DNA of 22,520 bases from a virus, in IMG/VR virus record IMGVR_UViG_3300020470_002135, positions 1 through 22,520 of that record; one strand, written 5' to 3'. This document shows, piece by piece, positions 9,422 to 21,400 of the stretch. The notes beneath the pieces were generated by a model that searched no databases, was not told the origin of the DNA, and saw nothing but the letters and a program-made list of their open reading frames with translations. A program made the translations under genes and the position numbers. Numbering within the stretch: position 1 is the stretch's first letter; each line of letters begins with the position of its first letter.

Positions 9422-9440
9422 CAACATATTTAAATAATCA

Positions 9441-12400
9441 TTATTCTGGTGTTATTAAACCTCCAGTTTGTTTCCAAGTATCATCTCCTGGACCACCTCT
9501 TCTTTGTAATGTTGGGTATGTTGTTAACCCTACATCAACTGTTAATCCATTGACACCAATAGAAATTGGTGAACTATTTCTATTAAATCCTGATAATTTA
9601 CCAACAGAATAATATCCAACAGGATGTTTATTACTTTCTCCAGTTGATGCAATTCCTACAGTATCAGTATCTGATTTTATGATACATGTAATAATTCCAA
9701 GTTTATTTGGTTGACTTCCTTCAAAACTTATTTCTGCTACCTGGTATATGTTATCTACAAAACTAGTTCCAATTCCAACTGTATTAGTATCAGTATTGTC
9801 CATTGAAGTTAATCCTGTTCCAACTGCTGTATCATAAACATAAATTGGTTTTCCAATATAATTTGCATCTAGTGGTTTAAACGCACTAGAATTTAATGAC
9901 ATAGCAAAGAATTTAATACCTAATGATGAACCAACAGTAGTAGTTCCTATTCCTGTAATAATTCCCGAAGTTGATTCAACTTCAATACCCGATGGAGGAC
10001 ATGTCAATAGCTCATCTACAGAATTTGGTGGTTCAATTAAAACTTGAGGAACTCTTGTATACCCAAATCCACCTTCAGTTACTGTAATATTATCTACAGT
10101 ACCATTAGATATGGTTGCAGTTGCAGTTGCAGTAGTTCCAATACCAACACCAATTTCTGGTGGTGCTGTAATAGAAATAGATGGAACTGAAGTATATCCA
10201 GAACCTCCAGTAACTGTAATGTTATCTACAATACCATTAGATATGGTTGCAGTTGCAGTTGGTATAATTGGATCTTCTTTACCAGAAACAATTACTGCGC
10301 TAAATTGTGGATTTCCTGAAGTTTGCTCATAATCAAATAGATGTGCATTATCAACAAAAAATGAAGTATCAGATGTATTAAAATCACTAATTATTTTTGC
10401 AGCTGGAAGAATTAATGGTTCCAAACTAACCCTTTTCTTAGATATAAATTCTCTATCAATGATTCTATCTTTCTTCTGCTTTATTAGACTTAATGATCTA
10501 TATGTATTATCATTAATACCAACACTAGTATATAAGTTTGTTTCTAAACTAGTTGATGTATTTAAAGATTTAACTATTCTATCGTCTTGTTCAGCAATAG
10601 TTCCAATACCTGAAATTTCAACAGTATCACCAAGTTCAATATAAACAGTTGTTCCTGTAGATACAACAGAATCTGCACTATCTGTTCCTTTATAGAAGAA
10701 TATTGCAACATCATCTTCAGTATCTAAAGGCATTGTAAAGTTTATAGATGCTCCACCAATAAAATCATAAGATTGTTTTGGTTGCTGAATAACCCCATTT
10801 AAAACAACAAACATTACATTTTCAAGAGCACTATCAAAATCAGGATCAGCATCAACACTAATTCTTGATCCATTGTAGAATAATGGGAATCTAGTTCTTA
10901 TACCATTTTGATAATTTTTGATTGAATCTATATAATCAAATTCTCCAAACTGCCACATTGAGAAATCATCTTGATAGATGGTGTCAACTTCAATAGTTGC
11001 TTTTTCGAATGGTTCATATAATTTTCTATCTGTAACTAATCCAACTGGTGCAAAAACATCACCACGTTTAAAGGCATATCCACTTCTAGTAACATCAAAA
11101 TTAGAAACTTCATAAAAACCAGAACCTATACCTGAAGTTTGAGCAGCACCTATTACAACATCTAAACGAAGTCCAAAACCAGTATCTGTTGTTTCACCTT
11201 CACCAAGTCTTGAAACTCCAGTTATACCTAAACCAGCATAAGAAGGCTCTGTAACAACTATCTTAGGATTGGTGTAACTTGTTCCACCACCAACTACTGT
11301 AAAGTCTAATGCACCACCACAATTTACATTAGATTTGCCAACATTAACTGTAATTTTTCCAGTAGTAGTATTTACGTTAGTAATATCAATAAATGTTCCA
11401 TTAACTGGATCAGTTGTTCTAGGATACTTATGTACACTATTATAATCATCTTGATTACATCTAAATGCTATAGCACCCGTCACAATACCAACTTTATCAG
11501 GAAGACCTGTATTGGGATTAGGATTCTGATCCCAATAAGGCATATTTGTAGTTCCAATATCTAAAATCAAGTCACCCGTACTAGGATCATATACTGCACC
11601 ATTATTTGCTGCTATTGATTTTATACCATCTGAACCAGTCCAATCATTAATGTAAATACAATTACTTAAAATACTATTTGTACTATCAAATTTATGAGTA
11701 TTAAATGTTTTTGGAGTAGCTGTGATATTAGCATCTTCACCAACTGCACTTCCAACAAATACACTAAAGATATTATTATCCAACTTAGTAACTGTTGTTA
11801 AAATTCCAGCTACATGATCGGTTATTCTAGGATACATATGTTCGGAAGAATAATTGTCTCTAGAACACTTAAATGTTAAAGATTCTGTGTGAATACCTAC
11901 CAAATCACTAGTAACTAAACCATGAGAAGTTGCTGTAAATGTAACAATTCCAGAAAGTGAATCATAAACAGCACTTGTTGGATTAATTCCCGTACCAGTC
12001 CATGTAGTTTTAGTAATAGCATTATTTGTAGCACTTACAAATTCATGATCATATCCACTATCTTTAACTGTTACTGAAATGGGGGATATACCATTATAAC
12101 CAGAACCCAATGTAAGATCACCATACCATGGGAAAACAGTTCCAGAACTATCTCCAGCACCAACATAAGTATGTGGAATAGTACTTGTTCCTACATTTAC
12201 AGTAAACTTATTAGTATCTGCAACCCCAATAACAGAGAATGTATCTCCATATGCTCCACTTGGGAAATATGTTGTTGTTATACCTTCATGACCAGATGGA
12301 CATTGGAATCCTAAACGAGACAATTTAACCTCGTCAACATTTCCACCATCAATTAATTGATGATCCTCAACAGTAGTAACTGTTAATATTCCACTAGTAT

Positions 12401-15400
12401 TATCATACACTGCTGTATGTACATTTAATGCTGCCCCAGTAGTTGCAACACCAACTATACTTGTAATTGATCCATTAACATCTAAGATAGGTCTTATATT
12501 TGCTCCAACAAGAGGTGCATATCCAGAACCAGTAGTTGAACCGAAAGAAACAGGAATTCCACCTCTTGGTAATTCGTTTCTATTAATATCATAATCGGAT
12601 TTAATTAAGGTCCCATCTGTAGATGTTATACCAGAGAATATAACACTTGTTACACCTGTAGCACCACTACCAGTTTCTATAATCCTAAAATTATTTTGTG
12701 GATTATTATCTGTTGTTGGTGTTTGGAATACTCCATTTATGAATAAAACACCATTTCCACCTGTAGTTCCAATACCTATAGTATTAGCACCACCTACAGT
12801 CAATGTAAATGAAGTTGTTAATCCATTAAATTGATCACTAATATCATCATATATGGCATTTGTTGAATAATCATTTCTTAAGAATGTTCTTCCATTAAAT
12901 TCTGAAGTTGGGAATTTTAATCCATTCGGTAATATTTGTAATGTAGGATTTCCTCTAGGTGGAACAGTAAACCAAAGAGTACTGTCAACAATATTAAAAT
13001 TACCCTTAAATCTATCAACTACAGTCTCATTTGTATGTGTAGATGGAATACTACCAACAGAACCCCTTTCAACCCCTACACATGGGAATGACCCTATTCC
13101 TGGTGTAATTGGTCCAGCACCAGTTGTTCCAACACCAACATTAACAACTCTCATATATTCATCATCAATTTTTATTAAATCATCAACAAGTATAGTCGAT
13201 ATTCCACTCAAAGAGAAAATAGTATTAGCAAGACCTATTTGTCCACCATCATTATATCTTAATTTGTGAGATACTGGAGTTGGTGTTATTGGATATTGAA
13301 CAATATCATCAATACTTATTATTGATTTTTCATTTGAATTAACCATAGAGAATGTATGGGCATTTCCTTCTCCAATTCCAGTAAAAGTAACAGCAGTTCC
13401 AGATCTTGTAGTGGAGATTTGGAATGTATTATCATCATTTTTTATAGCAAACACTATAGATGGTAATGTATCTTCTATATTATCAGCAGACATATACTGC
13501 ATTGGAGTAGATCCAATACCAATTATTGTTGATTTTGGTTCATAACTCAATATTTGATTGGTTCTAAAGAAATGATTATCAATTTTAAATTTACCTGTAT
13601 CACGATCTAAATCTGATTGGAAACCAGGATTGAATTTCTTAGAAAATACTGGTATTGAATTTGTAGTCAATTCAAAATCTTTTTTATTAATTCTAAATCC
13701 ATTAATAGCATTATACATTTTAAAATCTAAATTTTCACTATATCCATCACCATAAGATAAAGTATCAGAAATATTAAATCTATCAATAGATTTATAGAAA
13801 CATTCATTGTATATTGATACTGTAGTGACACCAACTAAATCATCAGGATAAAAACTAACTACAAAATCATTACCATCATACTCACCACCAAAAGTACCTA
13901 ATCCCAAATTATTTGAATTATCAGACAAGAATTGTGCTGGTTGAACATACACATTTGTGTCATCATGCAAACTCAATACTTCATGTACTGCTTTAGAAGA
14001 TCCTATACTAACTTCTACTATAGATTTAACTGAATTAAATAGGGATGAACTTAATCCAACTATAGTTGTTTTCCCTACACCACTAGTAGATATTCCCTGA
14101 TAAATTACAGATCTTTCATAACCATCTGGTTCTGCTGGACTCTTAAATCTATATGTCCCAACACCAGTATATCCTTGCGAAGTTATAAATCCAGTTGTAC
14201 CAAAACCAACAACTTTAGATCTAACAACTACATCCGCAGATGTATCATTCTCATAACTTAACTTTAATATCCCAGAATCCAAACTTGAAGTTAAAATACC
14301 AATTTTATTTGATGAGATTATAGATGGTTCAGAGTCAATATATGATTCTGAAATAAAACTATCTTCATTATCGTGTGTAACATAAGCTTCTACAAAGTTT
14401 AATTGTCCAGTTAATTTATCAACTACTTGTGCATTAACAAAGAATGAATTTATACTAGTAATTCCTACTGATAAAATATCGTCAGTAGAACCAGAAGTAA
14501 CCTGCTGAACAAACACACTATTATTAATAGGTCCAACTTTAACAGTTGCTGCAGATGAAACTACATTTGTAAATTCACCTTTAAGAATTTTTAAATCATA
14601 ATCAATATTAAATTTTTCGTTTGGATAAAATCTAAGACTGTTTGTTCCTGTAAGTTCATCCTTAACAAGTTTAAAAGTTCCTAATTGATCATCTTCAACA
14701 GAAACAAATCCATCATTATCAGAATTAAATACTTGATATTTCTCCAATAATACATTTTGATCATTATTAGAATATGGATAAGAATTTATTACAACTAATT
14801 CTGACAATTGAACTTGTGTTGATATTCCCGTATTAACATTACTTTCAACTCTAACCATAAAGTTTTGATATCTACCATCTGCGGGTATATCCATAAGATT
14901 TACATAATATGTTTCAGTATCTTCTAAATTTGAAAACTGTCGATTAATATTATCAAATGTAAATACATCATTTGTTAAACAATTAATATAATCAGACAAT
15001 CTTATATTTTTAAATTCTATTAATCTAGCAACATCACCTTCAACCTCAGTATCTCTAACTAGATCAACACCTTGAATTTTATCAACTCTTTTCTCTTCAA
15101 AAATATCTCTAATTATTGAAGTTCCAGTAGAAGAACCCATACCAATAGTAGTGGTTGAAGTAATTCCAGTATCTGCGAAATTTTTCAATCCACTTGTATG
15201 AAGAACATTATTTACTGGTGTTTGTAATTCATCCCAAGAAATTGAACTTTTAACTGAATATGATAAATTCTGGAAATAATCATTATCTGGTATTACTTGA
15301 GTATCATCATTCAATTTTCCAACAGAATCACTCCAACCAATATCCTTTATAGATGAAAAATCAATTTGATATTTACCATTATTCTCTATAATTTTTGATA

Positions 15401-18400
15401 TAGTTGCTTTATTACCTGATGTTTTTCCAACAATAACATCATTAACAGATAAATTATCAACACCAATTCCACTAACCTTAATAGATGCATCATCATTAGA
15501 TGTTATCTTAATTTTAGAATCTATAGAATTTATTGTAATAAACTCACCAATAGTAAATCCTTCTTTAATTTGAGTAGCACTTAGTTTTGGATAATCAGAT
15601 TCTGGAATAACTGCCGTAAATGTAGTTGGTGTTGTGACTGCAGTACCAACCATTGTTGTTAATCCAACAGCATTAACTGTAAATTTAAATGGATTTGGAT
15701 TAGTTCCACCTACAATAGATTCTATTGTTAAAAATTCATACCCAAGATTCTCCGAATTGAAACCATCACCAAGTACACCATTTTTTTGAATACCTTCAAT
15801 AAACACTTTATCCCCAGCTTTAAATGGTGCTTCTGTAAAACCAAGTGTTGGTGTAACTAATATTACAGTATATGCAGTATCACTGGCTGGAGTTGAAGAA
15901 TCTACAGAAGAAATTGTAATTCCATTAGTATTATTTGTTGTTTTTAATTCTACTGTATTATCTGGAAGTCCATAAGGTTTTTCAACAATATTTACATCCA
16001 AAATAGAATTATCTATCATTTCTGGTTCCAAAAATCCACTATTAACCAATTTTTTAGATATAGGATCAACAATAACAATATTTGGTGGAGATAGATAATT
16101 TGATCCACCAGAAGTTACAGTAATTATTCCAATTGTATTTGAATTTTTTAATTCAATTGATGGTGAAACATATGCAGTTGGATTTAATGTTTTATCTGAT
16201 GAATATTCAAACCCCTGATTAATTATTCTAATTTTAGATACATTACCAATATCTTTAGATTTTGGTATAATTAAAGCATCTTTAGCAATTGATGTAGACC
16301 CAACACCAACAAAAGTTGGAACCTTTTTATACCCAGATCCACCAGAAACTATATCTATTTTATCAATAGGACCACTAGTTGATTTTGAATTAGTTGTATA
16401 TTTTATTAAATCACATTCTGTTGGAACATATGAGACTCTTTCTGGAATTTTATCCAAATATATTACAAAATCAGTATTTCCAACTCCAGAAATTTTATAA
16501 TTACCATCATATACACTATCAACATATATTATTTCTGAATTATTAACAACATCAGTATCAGAAGTAGAAATAAATCCAGATTTTTCTATATTGTAATATA
16601 ATTTGGAAGGAAAACTACCATCATAACTTATAGTAGTCATTGATGAATCTGTAACCACATTAAATATTGAGGTATTTCCAGTTCCAACAAATTTATTTTT
16701 AAAATCTTGATCATAATATATGTTGAAATCATATCCAGATAATGAGGAATCTGTATGATCAAAAACCAAATCAGTATTTCTCGTTGTAATAATTTGTGGA
16801 TTAACTATACTAATTGTTTGTCCTGTAGAACCAGTACCTGTAATATCAATAATATTAGGAATTTTTTTAGTTGCATCATAATATGTTTGGCATAATTTAA
16901 TTTTCTTATAATCAACCTTATAAACATAATAATAACCTTCTGACAATCCTACAGCATCACCAGAATATAAAACTTTATCTCCTGTTTTTAAATTAGTTCC
17001 TTTATCACCCAAAGTAATAGTGTTAGTATCAACATCGATATTACCACTAGAGAATGTAATTGGATTAATTAATAAATGACCAGTAAGAATATCCCTCTTT
17101 AATTCAACATTTACATCAGATCCAATCCCAGAAGAAATATTAGGTTTAACTTCCAAAGAAATACTATCATTATTGGTTAAATTGTGTGATGTAGAAATAG
17201 AAACTGTAGATTTAATTCTTTTAGTATGACATAAAACCTGTTTATTATCAGCACTTTCTAGCAAATAATTATCATCATTGATATTGTGTATATTACGAAA
17301 GTAAACCTCCTCATATTCATATCCATCAGTAGCTGTACCAATTCCAGTTTTAATTCCTATAGTATTAGCACCTTTATTGACAATATATAAATTAGATGTT
17401 GGCAAATCAAATGCTGTAGATGTTTTAGTTGTTGAAATTGATATATTTCCATTATTATTAGCACCACCATAACCACTAGGAACAGTTAAATTAACTTTTT
17501 GATTAGTATGGAATGGATGATTTTCAATATATAATTGTTTTACAGGTATATTTCTTACAATATCATTACCAGCAAAATTAAATGTTACTGAACGGAAAGT
17601 TCCTTGATTTACACCTACACCAACTGATTTGAATGGGTTAAAATATATCTTATCAGACTTAATAGACTCAAAATATGGAATTTTTTTATCAATTTCAAAG
17701 GAATTTGATAAAAATTCTACCTTACTATTTAATGGATACTCTGTTTCATATTCAGTTTGTAAATTACTTCTTTTTACTCTAAGAACATTAATATTTTCAA
17801 ATATATTCATAATCTTCATCTTTTCAGAACCTATTTGAATACTACTTCCAATAGAAACAGATTCTGGTATTCTAGAAACATATATTTCAGTGGTAAATCC
17901 AACTGATCCTGCAGGTAATGCAGCAATAGTTGATATTGTATTTGAAATAAATGATGTTATTCCAATTTTATATGATCCTGCAATATTAGATAAATCAGTA
18001 GAAATTCCAGAAATTGTAATGTAATCATCAGTATTGAAACTATGATGTGGACTAATATTTACCGTTAATTTAGACTCATTCCATTCTAATATTGAATTAT
18101 TATAAGATTCTATATCTGTATTAATAGAATGTATATCTTTACCTTCTATTGTTCCAACTCTTGCAACTAATCCATTACCTTCAGTACCCGAATTATCAAA
18201 AAGTAAATTTTCATTTACTTTATAATCAGAACCCCTATTTAATAAATCAAAGTCTACTATACTTCCACTTGAAATTGACTCAATTTCTATTTCTTGACTA
18301 TCAACCTCATTACTTTCAGTAATAAAGTCATTATCTGCATCAATTTCCGAAACTTTATATGGAAAAGTATTTCTCAATACTCCAGAAGTATTAAAATCAA

Positions 18401-21400
18401 AGGATAATTGATCAATAACTCCAATATTTTCTTCTATTGGAAGAGACCTATAAGTATTTCCTATAAAATATGGAAATACTGGATTGTTCAGTTCATCTAA
18501 AGTTGCATGATAAGCATATACACCATCAGGAAACTCTACATTTTTTTCAAATCTACCATTATGTTCGTCTAAATCACCACTATTATTGTAATAATAATCC
18601 TCAACAAAATATCCAGGATTAAAAATTGAAATATCTGGTCTATCAATAACTTTACTAGTATCTAAAGTATATCCAGATTGCATTCTTTTTACATTATCAT
18701 TTTGAGATGATGGTCTTTCATTTGGATTTGTTAATCCATATCCACCATATATTGGATTTCCATCATATGCCCATCCAATTAATTTTGATATACCAGACCC
18801 TTCACTAGTAGAATCACCAAATGTATTTGGATTATACCCATATGCAGTATATTTTAAATTATTCCCCGTATCCACTAACTGATAATATTCACTATCATCC
18901 TTAAATCTAAATTGATTATTAATTGTAAGTGATCTAACTTCTGGATAAATCTTTGCGTTTTTACCTGAAGAAGTAATTAAAATTGAAGAAGATGATGAAT
19001 ATCCTATACCTGTATTTGAAACCTGAACACCTGTTAGTTTCAAATTAGTAATAATAGGTATTAATTCAGCACCAGAACCACTTCCTGTAGGATCAATAAC
19101 CTTTAAATCGGGTAATGAATAATAATCTTGTCCACCATAATCAACATTAACATTAGTAACCCTTCCATTTGAAATAATTGGAGTTACTTCTGCATCTTTT
19201 CCTGTTTTTATAGTAACTATTGGTTTCTGTATATTATTAATAATAGTTGAACCATATCCAGATCCACTTTCATAAAGTATAATATCACTTATAGAACCCT
19301 TAACTATAGGAGTTATTGGAATTTCTATAATATTATTTTGACCACCATCAGTAGTAACAACTTTAGCATAACCTTTAATATCAGGATACTTAAATTGTTG
19401 ATATCCCACTCCATTTGCAGGTCCCAATGAAACTATATTTTTAGAAATATAGTTTTGTGAAATAGTCCCACCAATACCAGCATCACATAATCTGAAAGAA
19501 TCATCATTATCTTTAAGAACATAATATTGATTATCTAGTGATAATCCATCAATTTTATTAGAAATACCATCAATAGCAGAATATTCAATTAATTCTCCAC
19601 TACTAAACCCATGATTTTTAAATGTAATTCGATTACTAGCAGTAGATATTCCAGATGGTTTAACAAGTAAACTTCTATTTGTATAATTACCACCATCTAA
19701 TACGTTAATACTAGATAAAGTGTTTTTTGTATTAACTACAAATCTCTGAATACCAGATCCACTACCATTAAGATGAATTGTATTAATTCCAACACTTCCA
19801 ATACCACCAACAGAAGTACCAGTAGAATCAGCAAAACTATCATAAAGTCTTATTGTATCCTGATTAATTCTTTCAACATAATAAGTTGAAAAATTAACTA
19901 ATGTACTAGTTCCAATACCAACACCAACTTCTGGATTTCCAATACTTTCATAAACTACAGATTCTCCTGTAGAAAGACCATGATTTGATAAAAATGTAAT
20001 CTGACATGAATTTGGATCGGATGGTGAACTATTAATACCAGCACTTGGTCTTGAATTAAATTCAATCTCTCTATATCTTGTTTTAAATATTGGTTGTAAA
20101 GAATATCCATCACCATTACCACCAGTAATTCCTATAGAAACAATAGATTCTATATCAAAATTTTGATCACCCAACAAAATCTTATCTATTTTACCCGTTA
20201 AAACTGGTTTTATAAGTGCATTTGTTCCACTACCACCTGGTGATGATATTGTTAAATTTGGTGGATTTACAACATCATAATTTTCACCACCATTTAACAC
20301 AGAAACTGAACTTATTGGTCCATAATGAATTTTATCATTTGACTTATAATTATTAATTTCAACACCATTAACTAACATACCAATTCCATCAATATTAGTT
20401 TCTACTGATGTTCCATTTTTAATATTTGGATTTAATGAAAATTTCTTTAATAATTTCTGAGGTCCAATTATTCCAGATTTTTGAGAATACAATGTAAATT
20501 TGTGATCACCATCATTAGCAGCAATAGGAGGTCCTATAGGAATATATCTATCTCCCAAAATACCAGAATTGGATCCATATAATTTTATTTCATTACTACT
20601 AATTTTTTTGGTATAATAAATTCCTGTTGATAATCCAACCAAACTAGATTTTGATGGTTCATAATAAATTTTATCTCCAGTCTCAAATTGATGTAATCCA
20701 GCAAAAGATATTGTAGAATATAAATTATCATCAGCATCAATTATATTTTTTAATGGAAATTCATCATCAGTAAGTAAATTTATGGTTGAAGACCTAATAT
20801 TAACCGTTATTTGTTCATTATATGGAAAAGTACCTTGTGAACTATATGATGGTAATGAATTTGATGCTACGTATGCTACATCATCTTTTAAATATACATT
20901 TTGAATATCTGACGTTACAAAATCATTACCAAATTCTATTGGTACATTAGAACTATTTGCAGTCTTTAATTTTCTTCTTAATGATTGATTACTATTTTCA
21001 CCCAAAGAATGAGTATAATTTGATAAATTAACCCCCGTTTCACCATTTTCAAGTTCTTCACTAACATATGGCAAATCAGTAGTAGATGTTGGATATACAA
21101 CATCCTTACTTCCATTATCAACAATTTCTATATCATCACCATGTTTTAAACTAGATCTGTCTACTGGGTTAAAAAATGTTACGGATGTGGATGTAAATGG
21201 ATCATATTTTAGTTTATATGAAGAACTACTATTATAAATCCATGAATTTGTAAATATTTCTTTAAAAGTGGGATTATTTTCTGGGTTATTAACTTTATCA
21301 CCAGCATTTTTTACTCCAATAATCTGACCTTCATCAACAATTAACGGATTATCTTGTATAAATTCCGATAAAACACCAGTAAATCTTAATCTCACCTCTT

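Noticed and set aside
9427-9436. 10-bp perfect palindrome TATTTAAATA between the giant gene stop and the late promoter box
   Set aside because: It has no loop and no GC stem or T-run, so it is not a credible terminator. AT-only palindromes are common in DNA this AT-rich.
9373-9612. 79-codon plus-strand frame across the 44-bp gap
   Set aside because: It overlaps both the gp8 start and the giant gene end antisense, with no regulatory signals. A chance frame.
10111-10332. 73-codon plus-strand frame rich in Val/Ala/Pro
   Set aside because: It is the complement of the duplicated repeat in the giant gene. The hexamer repeat creates the pseudo-regular protein.
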